Of a DNA stretch of 64,000 bases, positions 35,426-44,537 are shown one piece after another. This stretch comes from Gp6-AA40 sp035496255 (GTDB lineage Bacteria; Acidobacteriota; Vicinamibacteria; Vicinamibacterales; UBA2999): the NCBI GenBank assembly GCA_035496255.1, contig DATJEU010000090.1, positions 1-64,000 of the forward strand, written 5' to 3'. Position 1 is the stretch's first letter. Every line of letters starts with the position of its first letter. A program made the position numbers and the translations under genes. The notes under the pieces were generated by a model that ran no database searches, was not told the origin of the DNA, and saw nothing but the letters and a program-made list of their open reading frames with translations.

Positions 35426-36238
35426 TTGTCCGGGATTGCGATGAAGGATCTGCTGGAGGCCGGCGTGCACTTCGGCCACCAGACGAAACGGTGGAATCCG
35501 AAGATGAAGGAATTCATCTTCGGCGAGCGGAACGGGATCTACATCATCGATCTGAACAAGACGGTGAAGAAGTTCCACGACGCCGAAGAGTTCGTGACCA
35601 ACCTCGCGGCGGACGGCAAGACCGTCCTCTTTGTCGGCACGAAGCGGCAGGCCCAGGACGTCATTTCCGAAGAAGCGCAGCGCTGCGGGATGTTCTTCAT
35701 CAACCAGCGCTGGCTGGGCGGCCTCCTCACCAACTTCACCACCATTCAGCGCAGCCTGGGCCGCCTCCGTGACATCGAGGCGATGGCCACCGACGGCCGG
35801 TACGAGTCGTTGTCGAAGAAGGAGATCGCCGGGCTCGAGAAGGAGAAGAAAAAGCTTCTCAAGAACCTGGAAGGCATCCGCCACATGTCGCGGCTGCCGG
35901 ACGCGATCTTCGTCGTCGATACGCGCAAGGAGAAGATTGCGGTCGACGAGGCGCGCAAGCTGAAGATTCCGGTGATCGGCATCGTCGACACCAACTGCGA
36001 CCCTGACGAAGTCGACTACGTCATCCCCGGCAACGACGACGCGCTGCGCGCGATCCGGTTGTTCGCGTCGAAGGTGGCGGAAGCGATCAACGGCGGCCGC
36101 GGCATGCGCGAATCGCGGATGGCGGAGGAAGACGCGGCCCGCGCCGCGGAAGCGGCCGAAGCCGACGCGGCAGCCCGGCTGACGCGCGCGGTCCGGCCGC
36201 AGCGCCGCGAACCGACCCCGACGCCCGCCGGCGCCTAG
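35426..36238 (+). CDS. rpsB: 30S ribosomal protein S2
   Basis: This 270-aa protein carries MKDLLEAGVHFGHQTKRWNPKM, NQRWLGGLLTNFTTI and DTNCDPDEVDYVIPGNDDA. I chose TTG 35426 because GGGAG lies five bases upstream; ATG at 35441 is the alternative. An Arg/Ala/Glu-rich tail of about 35 residues extends past the conserved fold. It is followed by a hairpin terminator before tsf. Confidence 0.97.
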   Translation: MSGIAMKDLLEAGVHFGHQTKRWNPKMKEFIFGERNGIYIIDLNKTVKKFHDAEEFVTNLAADGKTVLFVGTKRQAQDVISEEAQRCGMFFINQRWLGGLLTNFTTIQRSLGRLRDIEAMATDGRYESLSKKEIAGLEKEKKKLLKNLEGIRHMSRLPDAIFVVDTRKEKIAVDEARKLKIPVIGIVDTNCDPDEVDYVIPGNDDALRAIRLFASKVAEAINGGRGMRESRMAEEDAARAAEAAEADAAARLTRAVRPQRREPTPTPAGA

Positions 36239-36258
36239 GGGCTCCCGAAAGGCATAGC

Positions 36259-36289
36259 GCGCCGGCTCCACAGCCGGCGCTTTGTTTGT
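36259..36289 (+). terminator. Hairpin with T-run between rpsB and tsf
   Basis: A perfect 9-bp GC-rich stem (GCGCCGGCT with its complement at 36272-36280), a 4-nt loop, then TTTGTTTGT. It may terminate or attenuate transcription between S2 and EF-Ts, which are usually co-transcribed. Confidence 0.7.
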
Positions 36290-36291
36290 AC

Positions 36292-36383
36292 ATTCGTGAT
36301 TTTTGATTCGTGGTTCCTGATCGGGGGAACGACGACGAAATCGCGGATGAAGAATCACGAATCGAGAATCACGAATCGAGAAG
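36292..36383. repeat. Heptamer palindrome element (AATCACG/AATCGAG) between rpsB and tsf
   Basis: The right arm is AATCACG AATCGAG repeated twice, with a period of exactly 7 (14). The left arm carries the complement (ATTCGTG, TTGATTC). The last unit reads CGAGAAGG and supplies the purine-rich ribosome-binding site of tsf. Confidence 0.82.
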
Positions 36384-36386
36384 GCG

Positions 36387-36989
<603 letters not shown>

Positions 36990-37044
36990 GCGGTGCCGGC
37001 TTCCGCCCGGTCGCGCCCGACGCGCACACCAGTATCGTAGCGCC

Positions 37045-37108
37045 CCGATCTCGTAGGATACCGATCTCGTAGGACACCGATTCCGTAGGATGCCGATCTC
37101 GTAGAGGC
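37045..37108. repeat. Four tandem 16-bp repeats upstream of pyrH
   Basis: Units of CCGATCTCGTAGGATA start at 37045, 37061, 37077 and 37093, with a few substitutions each. The last unit runs directly into a GGCCGACC-type palindrome. They fill the tsf-pyrH gap (36990-37181), in which I see no gene. Confidence 0.9.
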
Positions 37109-37128
37109 CGACCTTCAGGTCGGCCTCT
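37101..37128. repeat. GGCCGACC-type palindrome upstream of pyrH
   Basis: A full, perfectly symmetric copy in reverse orientation (GGCCGACCTTCAGGTCGGCC, with GTAGA before and TCT after). Its GTAGA start is shared with the end of the 16-bp repeat array, so the array may have grown from the palindrome's flank. Confidence 0.88.
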
Positions 37129-37166
37129 CGGCGGCCAGCGGCTGAGACCCGACGTCCGCAGCCAGC

Positions 37167-37172
37167 TATAAT
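37167..37172 (+). promoter_or_regulatory. TATAAT box 9 bp before pyrH
   Basis: A perfect -10 hexamer lies nine bases before the pyrH ATG, with no Shine-Dalgarno sequence between, so the mRNA would be leaderless or nearly so. No convincing -35. Confidence 0.5.
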
Positions 37173-37181
37173 CGCTCTTCG

Positions 37182-37913
37182 ATGTCCGGCGAAGCCCCCG
37201 CAATCCCCGTCTACAAGCGCATCCTCCTCAAGCTTTCCGGCGAAGCCCTGATGGGCGACCAGCAGTTCGGCGTCGATCCGGCGGTGGCGTCGCGCATCGC
37301 GCGCGACGTTGGCGAGATCCAGGGACTCGGCGTCGAAACCGCCATCGTCATCGGCGGCGGCAACATCTTCCGCGGCCTCGCCGCCAGCGCCCGCGGCATG
37401 GATCGCGCCACGGCCGACTACATGGGCATGCTGGCGACGGTCATCAACGCGCTGGCGCTGCAGGACGCCCTCGAACAGCACAACGTCAATACGCGCGTCG
37501 TCACTGCGATCGAGATGCGGGCAGTAGCCGAGCCGTTCATCCGCCGCCGGGCCATCCGGCATCTGGAAAAGGGCCGCGTCGTGATCTTTGCCGGCGGCAC
37601 GGGCAACCCGTACTTCACCACCGACACCGCGGCGGCGCTGCGGGCGATGGAGATCAAGGCCGAAGTCATTCTGAAGGGCACCAAGGTCGACGGCATCTAC
37701 ACGGCCGACCCGATGATCGACAAGACGGCCACGAAGTACCCCTCGATTTCCTATCTGCAGGTGCTCGAGCGTCAGTTGAAGGTCATGGACGCGACGGCGA
37801 TCTCGCTGTGCATGGACAACAAGCTGCCGATCGTCGTCTTCAACCTGCGCGAGGGCGGCAATATCCGCAAAGTGGTCACCGGTGACCCGATTGGGACGAC
37901 GGTGACCGTTTAG
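37182..37913 (+). CDS. pyrH: UMP kinase
   Basis: This 243-aa amino-acid-kinase-fold enzyme phosphorylates UMP. Signatures are ILLKLSGEALMGDQQFG, VIGGGNIFRG, FAGGTGNPYFTTDTAAALRA, and KGTKVDGIYTADP. It is part of the conserved rpsB-tsf-pyrH-frr order. Confidence 0.97.
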   Translation: MSGEAPAIPVYKRILLKLSGEALMGDQQFGVDPAVASRIARDVGEIQGLGVETAIVIGGGNIFRGLAASARGMDRATADYMGMLATVINALALQDALEQHNVNTRVVTAIEMRAVAEPFIRRRAIRHLEKGRVVIFAGGTGNPYFTTDTAAALRAMEIKAEVILKGTKVDGIYTADPMIDKTATKYPSISYLQVLERQLKVMDATAISLCMDNKLPIVVFNLREGGNIRKVVTGDPIGTTVTV

Positions 37914-38042
37914 CTGGTGGGTAGCAGGCAGTGGCTGGCAGGCAGAGCGTGCCGGCTGGTATCGGGCGCACGCGTGCGGCCGCGCTCCTTGCCGATCATG
38001 AGCGACTAGACTACCCACGAGCCACCAGCCACCAGCCAGGAC
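37914..38042. repeat. GCTGGTG-type heptamer palindrome between pyrH and frr
   Basis: The left arm (37914-37970) has AGCTGGT, GGCTGGC and similar units. The right arm (38011-38042) has the complement, including CCAGCCA twice. It separates pyrH from frr, which are otherwise a tight pair. Confidence 0.82.
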
Positions 38043-38047
38043 AGAGC

Positions 38048-38617
38048 ATGGAATTCAACGATCTGAAAGGCATGTTCAGCGAACTCAAGTCGCGGATGGA
38101 CGGTGCGATTGATCGGGTCCGCCGCGAGATGGCCAACGTCCGTACCGGCCGCGCATCGGTCGGCCTGTTCGACGCGGTGCACGTTGAGGCGTACGGCAGC
38201 AAGGTGCCAATCAACCAGGTGGCCACGCTCTCGATTCCGGAGCCGTCGCTGATCGTGGCGCAGCCATTCGATCCGTCATTGATGGGCGCGATCGAAAAAG
38301 CGATCCGCATATCGGATCTGGGGCTGAATCCCGCGAATGACGGCAAGGTCGTGCGCATTCCGATTCCCTCCCTCACCGATGAGCGGCGGAAGGAACTGTC
38401 GCGTCACGTCCACAAGCAGGCAGAGGAAGGCCGCAACGGCGTACGTCAGGTGCGGCGCGACGCCAACGATCGCCTGAAGAAGCTCCTCAAGGAGCACAAG
38501 ATCTCAGAGGATGACGAGCGGAAGGGGCTCGATCAGATTCAGAAGATGACCGACGAACACATCAAGGTCATCGACGATCTGCAGGCGAAGAAGGACGCCG
38601 AGCTGCTGGGAAAATAA
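38048..38617 (+). CDS. frr: Ribosome recycling factor
   Basis: This 189-aa factor splits post-termination ribosomes with EF-G. It has VRTGRASVGLFDAVHVEAYG, LSIPEPSLIVAQPFD and RRDANDRLKKLLKEHKISED, matching the L-shaped coiled-coil protein. ATG 38048 gives the standard N-terminus; the frame upstream runs through repeat sequence. Confidence 0.97.
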   Translation: MEFNDLKGMFSELKSRMDGAIDRVRREMANVRTGRASVGLFDAVHVEAYGSKVPINQVATLSIPEPSLIVAQPFDPSLMGAIEKAIRISDLGLNPANDGKVVRIPIPSLTDERRKELSRHVHKQAEEGRNGVRQVRRDANDRLKKLLKEHKISEDDERKGLDQIQKMTDEHIKVIDDLQAKKDAELLGK

Positions 38618-38724
38618 CGACTCCCAACGGCCGATGGTAATTCCGGCCAACTCCCAGCTGAAACGCGACGTGCTCCATGCCTCTGGGCGCCGGCAGTTGG
38701 CTCACGTTTCAGGTGGGAGTTGGC
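38618..38724. repeat. Heptamer palindrome element, copy 4, between frr and pfk
   Basis: Arms 38647-38665 and 38705-38723 pair over 19 bp with one mismatch. The left start carries CTCCCAAC. Placed between converging genes, it could act as a bidirectional terminator. Confidence 0.85.
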
Positions 38725-38725
38725 G

Positions 38726-39799
38726 TCAATCACCAAAAGAGATGCCCATCCTGCGTGCCGTCTGAATGAGGTCGTAACTCAGAGGCACGGTTTTCGTCCG
38801 ACCCACGACCTCCCCCAGCGGAATCGGCACCAGGTCGGGCGGATGGTTCGCCACCATTTTCCCGAACTGCCCTTCGATCAGCAGTTCCACGGCCTTGCCG
38901 CCGAAGCGAGTCGCCAGGGTGCGATCGAAAGCAGTCGGCATCCCGCCGCGCTGCAGATGCCCGAGCACGACGTAGCGCGTCTCCTTGCCCGTCATCTCGC
39001 CGAGCTGCTTCGCGCACGCCATGCCGACGCCGCCGAGCCGTTCGACATAGCCGCCGTGTGCAGCTTCGAGAACAATGCGGCCGCCGTGTTTGGGCTTCGC
39101 GCCTTCAGCGACGACAACGATACTGAACTTGGCGCCGCGCTGGTCCCGTTCACGCAGCGCTGCTGCGACACGTTCGAGATCGTAGTCGATCTCGGGAATC
39201 AGGATCACATCGGCGCCGCCGGCAACACCGGCGTGCAGTGCGATCCAGCCGGCATATCGCCCCATCACTTCAACGACGATGATCCGTTTATGCGCTTCGG
39301 CGGTCGTGTGCAGGCGATCGATCGCGTCGGTGGCAAAGCTGATGGCGGTATCGAACCCGAAACAGCTCGTCGTACCGTAGATGTCGTTGTCGATCGTCTT
39401 CGGTACGCCGACCAGCGGGATGCCCTTCTTGTAGAACTCGTAGGAGATCGCCAGCGTGCCGTCGCCGCCGATGCAGACAAGGGCATCCAGCTTCATCCTG
39501 CCGAACATCTCGAGCACACGCTCGCCGTAATTGAAGGTCCCCTCCGGCGTAACGATCGGCTCGGCGAATGGATCGCCGCGGTTCACGGTGCCGAGCATCG
39601 TCCCGCCGAGCCGCAGGATGCCGGCAACATCCTTGGGCGTCAGCGTGCGCGACTTGTCCGGATAAATCAGTCCGTCGAAACTGTCTTCGAGACCGATGAC
39701 CTCGATGCCGCTGTTGACGGCCGACTTCACGACGGCGCGGATGACGGCGTTGAGCCCGGGCGCGTCACCACCGCCGGTGAGAACGCCTATTCTGTTCAT
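38726..39799 (-). CDS. pfkA: 6-phosphofructokinase
   Basis: This 357-aa enzyme has the PFKA fold: MNRIGVLTGGGDAPGLNAVI, GGTMLGTVNRG, VCIGGDGTLAIS, VPKTIDNDIYGT, the substrate motif EVMGRYAGWIALH and LGHLQRGG. Gly in GGDGT points to ATP as donor, whereas the Lys before TIDND is shared with many PPi-dependent and group III enzymes; donor use cannot be settled by eye. ATG 39799 gives the family start; ATG 39808 is in frame upstream. A TATACT lies about 30-40 bp upstream. Confidence 0.93.
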   Translation of the reverse strand: MNRIGVLTGGGDAPGLNAVIRAVVKSAVNSGIEVIGLEDSFDGLIYPDKSRTLTPKDVAGILRLGGTMLGTVNRGDPFAEPIVTPEGTFNYGERVLEMFGRMKLDALVCIGGDGTLAISYEFYKKGIPLVGVPKTIDNDIYGTTSCFGFDTAISFATDAIDRLHTTAEAHKRIIVVEVMGRYAGWIALHAGVAGGADVILIPEIDYDLERVAAALRERDQRGAKFSIVVVAEGAKPKHGGRIVLEAAHGGYVERLGGVGMACAKQLGEMTGKETRYVVLGHLQRGGMPTAFDRTLATRFGGKAVELLIEGQFGKMVANHPPDLVPIPLGEVVGRTKTVPLSYDLIQTARRMGISFGD

Positions 39800-39963
39800 G
39801 GTGGGCATGAGTGTGGGGCGCGAGAGGGTGTCCTCGGAGTATAGATCGCACGCCTCACGACGCGTTGCGACCCGGCAGATCTGCATGTTAGACTTGGCGT
39901 TCGTGCCTCGACAGTCGGGACTCACCTACTGACCGGCGTCGCATTTCATCTGCACACCACGAA

Positions 39964-40039
<76 letters not shown>

Positions 40040-40135
40040 CCTTCCTCACACTTGCCCACGAGCGCGGCGGCGACGGTTGACAGCCCGCAGGCAATCCACT
40101 TGCACCGTCACGCTCCGGCTAATTGGGAGGAGCAG

Positions 40136-40399
40136 ATGAGCATTCTTGGCTGGATCATCTTCGGTCTCATCATCGGAGCCCTCGCGAAGCTCGTCATGCC
40201 GGGTCGCGACCCTGGCGGAATCATCGTGACGATGCTGCTCGGCATCGCCGGCGCGGTGATCGGCGGGTTCATCGGCCGCGCTATGGGCTTTTACGGGCCC
40301 GGCCAGGCGGCCGGCTGGTTCATGTCCTTCATCGGCGCGGTGATCCTGCTGTTCATCTACCGCCTGTTCGTCGGCCGCCGGCCGGCCGTGCGCCCATAG
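40136..40399 (+). CDS. GlsB/YeaQ/YmgE-family small membrane protein
   Basis: This 87-aa protein has three hydrophobic helices. The opening MSILGWIIFGLIIGALAKLV, then PGGIIVTMLLGIAGAVIGGF, is the transglycosylase-associated (GlsB) signature, a family tied to general stress and envelope but biochemically undefined. GGGAGGAGCAG before ATG 40136 is one of the best ribosome-binding sites in the window. Confidence 0.92.
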   Translation: MSILGWIIFGLIIGALAKLVMPGRDPGGIIVTMLLGIAGAVIGGFIGRAMGFYGPGQAAGWFMSFIGAVILLFIYRLFVGRRPAVRP

Positions 40400-40412
40400 A
40401 CGCCTCGCCGAT

Positions 40413-40492
40413 CCTCAATGCACAATGCTCGTTGATCAATGACACGTACGTCATGGCCATCGGGCATCGTGCATTGAGCATCCGGCATTGGC
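40413..40492. repeat. Heptamer palindrome (CAATGCA/GCATTGA) at the start of the PHP gene
   Basis: The left arm steps at 7 bp (AATGCAC, AATGCTC and so on). The right arm steps GCATCGT, GCATTGA and two further GCAT-units. The centre holds a TGACACGTACGTCA palindrome. The final unit, GCATTGG, contains the TTG that opens the next reading frame. Confidence 0.88.
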
Positions 40493-41771
40493 GTCCCGTC
40501 TAGCTCTCGGCCGCGCGCACATGCTCGCCTCGACGGCGATGCGCGAAGCATGGCGTGCGGGAATTCCCGCGCACTCACTGACGCCCGTCGGCGGCCTGCG
40601 ACGCTGCGCGCCGGATGTCGGCGATATCACGATCCTTGCGATCAGCGATCGCCGGCGGTATCGCGAAGTGCTCCGTGTGTTCGGCGCGCTGCCGTCCGCG
40701 ACGGGTATTCACACCCAGACACCAGCCAGCATCACCATCGACACGGGTCGCGGCGCAATCACGCTGTGCCTCTCGACTCCGGATCAGGCAGGGGCCGCGC
40801 TGCTCTGGCACACCGGTTCACGCCGGCACACCGCGGAGCTGCAGGCTCGCGCCGACCGCCTCGGTCTGCAGTTCGACAATGGCCGATTCACGCGCAACGA
40901 GGCAGGTCAGCTCGACGTCAGTACCGAAGCGATCGCATACCGGTGCCTCGATCTTCCGTACATCGCCCCAGAATTGCGCGAAGACGGCAGCGAGATCCGC
41001 GCGGCTGAGCACGGCGCGCTCCCCCGGTTGATCGGCAAGGCGGATATCCGCGGCGACCTTCACATGCACAGCACCTGGAGCGATGGACGGGATTCGATTG
41101 CGGCGATGGCCGAGGCGTCGGAGCAACTTGGCTACCAATACATCGCGATCACCGATCATTCTCAGCGTGCATTCGCCTCGCGCAAGTTGGCGGTGGACGA
41201 CGTCGCGCACCAGCGCGACGACATCGAATCCGTGCGCGCGGAACGGCCCGGCATGACGATCCTGCATGGCGTCGAGGTGGACATCCTGAAGGACGGGACG
41301 CTGGATTTCGAAGACGATCTCCTCGCCGGCTTCGACATCGTCCTCGCCTCACTGCACGATCATGGCGGTCAGGAGCCGGGCGAACTGAAGGCGCGCTACC
41401 TGCGCGCGATTGCGCATCCCCTCGTCAACGTCATCACCCATCCGGCCAACCGCGCACCGGCCCACAACCCCGGTTATGACCTCGACTGGGATGCTCTGTT
41501 CGCCGCCGCCGCGAGGACCGGCACCGCGATGGAGGTTGACGGCGCGCCCGGCCATCTCGATCTCGATGGATCACTGGCGCGACGGGCAGTTGCCGCCGGC
41601 GTCACGCTCTCGGTCGACAGCGACTGCCATCGTGCCGAGGCGCTCGGGCGGCAGATGCGCTTCGGCGTCGGTACGGCCCGGCGTGGTTGGGTGGAGGCGG
41701 ATCACGTGCTGAATACGCGTGGCATCGACGACGTTCGGACGTTCATCGCCGGCAAGCGTGCGCGCGCCTGA
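40488..41771 (+). CDS. N-terminally truncated PolX paralogue: dead polymerase palm plus intact PHP domain
   Basis: This 427-aa protein aligns along its whole length with the last three-quarters of the PolX at 55238. The helix-hairpin-helix and 8-kDa domains are missing. In the palm, PolX PVGSLRRGCETCGDIDIL becomes PVGGLRRCAPDVGDITIL, so the second aspartate of the catalytic pair is Thr, and the third (QADLRLV) is replaced in AITLCLS. The PHP phosphoesterase motifs are complete: LHMHSTWSDG, AITDHS, GVEVDIL and DSDCHR. The first codon is a TTG in the adjoining repeat; ATG 40521 is an alternative. It is likely a stand-alone metal phosphoesterase. Confidence 0.8.
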   Translation: MASRLALGRAHMLASTAMREAWRAGIPAHSLTPVGGLRRCAPDVGDITILAISDRRRYREVLRVFGALPSATGIHTQTPASITIDTGRGAITLCLSTPDQAGAALLWHTGSRRHTAELQARADRLGLQFDNGRFTRNEAGQLDVSTEAIAYRCLDLPYIAPELREDGSEIRAAEHGALPRLIGKADIRGDLHMHSTWSDGRDSIAAMAEASEQLGYQYIAITDHSQRAFASRKLAVDDVAHQRDDIESVRAERPGMTILHGVEVDILKDGTLDFEDDLLAGFDIVLASLHDHGGQEPGELKARYLRAIAHPLVNVITHPANRAPAHNPGYDLDWDALFAAAARTGTAMEVDGAPGHLDLDGSLARRAVAAGVTLSVDSDCHRAEALGRQMRFGVGTARRGWVEADHVLNTRGIDDVRTFIAGKRARA

Positions 41772-43878
41772 CCAACCCACGCGGCAGGCACCGGACGCGA
41801 CGACGAAGCTCGTCGCGGCGGCCGTGATCGCAACCATCGCGTTCTGGGCGTACACACAAACGCTGCTGCCGGGCGTCGACCTCGGCGACACGGGCGGTTT
41901 TCAGGCGGCTGTCCTCTGGCCGGCGGTGAGTGCCCGCCAGGCGTATCCGCTGTATTACGGCCTGGCGAAGCCGTTCGTCGCAGCGCTCAGCCTGGCGCAC
42001 CCGGCCCGTGGTCTCAATCTGTTTTCCGCTGTCTGGGGCGCCATCGCGATCGGCCTGCTCACCTGGGTAGTCGCCGACATCGCGGCATCGGTGCTTGCCG
42101 GCATGGCCGCCGGTCTTCTGTTTGCCTTCTCGTTCACCTTCTGGACCCAGGCGATCATCGCCGAGGTCTACACGCTGCACCTCGCCATTGTCGGGTGCTG
42201 TCTCGCTGCCCTGCTGGCGTACGCGGCACGGCCAAACCGGTGGCGGCTGGCGCTGTTCTTCGCCATCTATGCCGGTGGTTTCGGCAACCACCTCTCGATG
42301 ATCGTGCTGCTGGTACCGTTCGCGGCATTCCTGTTCGCGGCGACGCCGCGGGCGCGCGATCTTCTTCGACCGGCGGTGATCATCATGGCAATCGTGATCG
42401 CGGTGGCCGGTGCCCTTCAATACACGCCGAACTTCCTGTCGGTGTGGTCAGCGCTGGACGCGCCGGCCAGCGTCGGCGAGCGCCTCGCATCATTCTGGTT
42501 CGACACGACGAAAGCAGACTGGCGGGAGGAAATGGTGTTCGGCATCGGCGGCGCCAAGGTCGCCGAACGCCTGGCGATGTGGTTCTGGGACGCTCGCCAG
42601 CAATTCGGCATAGCCGGTTTGCTCGTGGCGATCGTCGGCGCGGGGCGCATCTGGTGGATCTCGCGGCCGTGGGCGATTGGACTGTGGCTCGCCTACGCGT
42701 TCACCACCGCGTTCGCCTTCACCTACAACGTCGGCGACAGCCATGTGTTCTTCCTGCCGAGCCATTACTTCACCGCGATATTTCTCGGGATCGCCGCCGC
42801 GTCGGACGCAGATCGTTACAGGCGGGCCATAAAGCCCCCCCCTGCCGCGAATGGTGACGAATCATCTGGGCGTAATCGACATCCCGATCGGGGGGCCGGA
42901 CCTTCATGGTCCGGCGTTCTTGCCGTCGCCCTGATCGCGTACGCCGGCTGGCGGGCGTGGGATACATGGCCGGCGGTCGACCGGCACAACGATCACCGTG
43001 CCGAAACCCTGGTCGCGAACGTCACCCGCGGGGCCGACGAGAGCCATGCCGTGATTGCGACCGACATGGATTGGCAGGCGGAGAACGCGCTGCTCTACTC
43101 CAGCCGGTGGGAACAGACCAACGTCGCGTGGGTGCGCCTTGCGGAAGTGTTGCCTCACTTCCCGTTTTTCGTGGACGACAACCACGCGATCGATCGCGAC
43201 GTGATTCTCACGGCCAACGCGGCCACTGACGTCACGGCCACATATGGATCGCTCTATGCCCTCGAACCTGTCGACATGCCGTCGTCCCTCGCCGCCGTCG
43301 TCGCCGCCATTCCGCGCGGCGCGCCGTACGTGCTGACGCGGCTGAAGCCGACCGCTGACAACCCGCTGGACGTCGTCGACTATTCCCAGGCCGTCGCGGC
43401 GCTGTCGAACAATCGCATCACCGCGCCGGCGACGACGCTCTATGAAGTCATCGCCGGTTTGAACGGCGACGCCCCTGCTCTGCATCAGACCGCCAATCGC
43501 CCGTTCCGGATGTCGAGCGCAATCGCCGGCGATCGCTTCGACATCCGGATGGAGTCGTGGCTTCCGGACGACACTTTCCGCCGCGCCGGGTTCGGGCAGG
43601 TCATCCGCGGTCATACACAGGTCATGATCGTCGAACGCGGCGTGAGCCTCGTGTGGTTCTCGGCTTCCGCCGCACCTCGGGTCGCCTACGCGGCCGGGCT
43701 ATACGCACCCCAGCCGCGGTTCAGGATCCTGCGTGCTACGCTTCACTTCGCCAGGGATGGCCGACCTGAAGGTCGGCCTCTCCGGCTGTCCGGAGACGGC
43801 CGATCGGAGAGTCGGTCTCTAGATCTAGCCGAACAAGGACCTGACGATTGGCCTCTACACCTGTTGCTCGAGCGTTGA
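41719..43878 (+). CDS. DUF2723-family multi-pass membrane protein (glycosyltransferase-like)
   Basis: This 719-aa protein has about eight to ten helices in the first half and a soluble domain after residue ~400. The acidic GVDLGDTGGFQAAVLWPAVS after the first helix is the DUF2723 signature; the family is related to GT-C glycosyltransferases such as protein O-mannosyltransferases. The catalysed reaction is unknown. The listed GTG overlaps the PHP gene by 53 bp and could be too early. A Pro/Gly/Arg loop near residues 370-395 and the last 40 residues look repeat-derived, and the frame runs 31 bp into lolA. Confidence 0.8.
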   Translation: MASTTFGRSSPASVRAPDQPTRQAPDATTKLVAAAVIATIAFWAYTQTLLPGVDLGDTGGFQAAVLWPAVSARQAYPLYYGLAKPFVAALSLAHPARGLNLFSAVWGAIAIGLLTWVVADIAASVLAGMAAGLLFAFSFTFWTQAIIAEVYTLHLAIVGCCLAALLAYAARPNRWRLALFFAIYAGGFGNHLSMIVLLVPFAAFLFAATPRARDLLRPAVIIMAIVIAVAGALQYTPNFLSVWSALDAPASVGERLASFWFDTTKADWREEMVFGIGGAKVAERLAMWFWDARQQFGIAGLLVAIVGAGRIWWISRPWAIGLWLAYAFTTAFAFTYNVGDSHVFFLPSHYFTAIFLGIAAASDADRYRRAIKPPPAANGDESSGRNRHPDRGAGPSWSGVLAVALIAYAGWRAWDTWPAVDRHNDHRAETLVANVTRGADESHAVIATDMDWQAENALLYSSRWEQTNVAWVRLAEVLPHFPFFVDDNHAIDRDVILTANAATDVTATYGSLYALEPVDMPSSLAAVVAAIPRGAPYVLTRLKPTADNPLDVVDYSQAVAALSNNRITAPATTLYEVIAGLNGDAPALHQTANRPFRMSSAIAGDRFDIRMESWLPDDTFRRAGFGQVIRGHTQVMIVERGVSLVWFSASAAPRVAYAAGLYAPQPRFRILRATLHFARDGRPEGRPLRLSGDGRSESRSLDLAEQGPDDWPLHLLLER
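43759..43825. repeat. GGCCGACC-type palindromes at the 3' end of the DUF2723 gene
   Basis: A full copy (43759-43782) is followed by a diverged second palindrome (GGCCGATCGGAGAGTCGG). In the DUF2723 frame they encode the DGRPEGRPL and DGRSESRSL tail. A related palindrome (GCCGGACC...GGTCCGGC) lies at 42895-42915 in the same gene. Confidence 0.82.
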
Positions 43879-44537
43879 CATTGCGCCTTGGTCTGACCGC
43901 GTTGCTCATCCTGACCGCGCTGCCGGCAGCCGCCCAGACGACGGCCCGTCCGTCTGCTGACGCGCTGGCTAAGGCCCTTCAGCAGCACTACCAGTCGATC
44001 AACGATTTCACCGCCTACTTTTCTCAGACCTACCGTGGCGGCGCCCTGAAGACCCGTTCGACCGAGGAGGGGACGGTCGAAGTAAAGAAGCCGGGCAAGA
44101 TGCGCTGGGTCTACGTAAGCCCGGAAAAGAAGCAGTTCATCTCCGACGGCGTCCGGATGTATCTGTACGTCCCGCAGGATCGGCAGGTAATCGTCAGCAG
44201 CGTCGACAACGCGGATACGTCGACGTCGTCGCTGTTTCTCGCCGGCAAAGGCGACATCGCCCGCGATTTCACCGCCGCCTACGTTGAAACACCGGTGGCC
44301 GGCACCGTCGCGCTCAAGCTCACGCCGCGGCGCCATCAGCCGGATTACGAGTACCTGATCGTGGCGCTGGATCCGACGACGCTGCAGATCCGCGGCCTGG
44401 TCACGCACGATCTCCAGGGCGGCGACTCCACGATCACATTCACGAATATGAAGGAAAATCGTGGACTGTCCGATAAAGACTTTGCGTTTCGCATCCCAAA
44501 GGGTGTAGACGTCATCGACAATGCCGCACGGAACTAG
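43848..44537 (+). CDS. lolA: Outer-membrane lipoprotein carrier protein LolA-like
   Basis: This 229-aa periplasmic protein has a signal peptide (LGLTALLILTALPAAAQ) and a LolA fold: INDFTAYFSQTYRG, KKPGKMRWVYVSPEKKQFIS, and a C-terminal TITFTNMKENRGLSDKDFAF. LolA ferries lipoproteins across the periplasm. The frame opens with TTG 43848, overlapping the upstream gene; a second TTG at the TLRLG position is possible. It overlaps the following secretin gene by 17 bp, so the two are coupled. Confidence 0.85.
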   Translation: MASTPVARALTLRLGLTALLILTALPAAAQTTARPSADALAKALQQHYQSINDFTAYFSQTYRGGALKTRSTEEGTVEVKKPGKMRWVYVSPEKKQFISDGVRMYLYVPQDRQVIVSSVDNADTSTSSLFLAGKGDIARDFTAAYVETPVAGTVALKLTPRRHQPDYEYLIVALDPTTLQIRGLVTHDLQGGDSTITFTNMKENRGLSDKDFAFRIPKGVDVIDNAARN

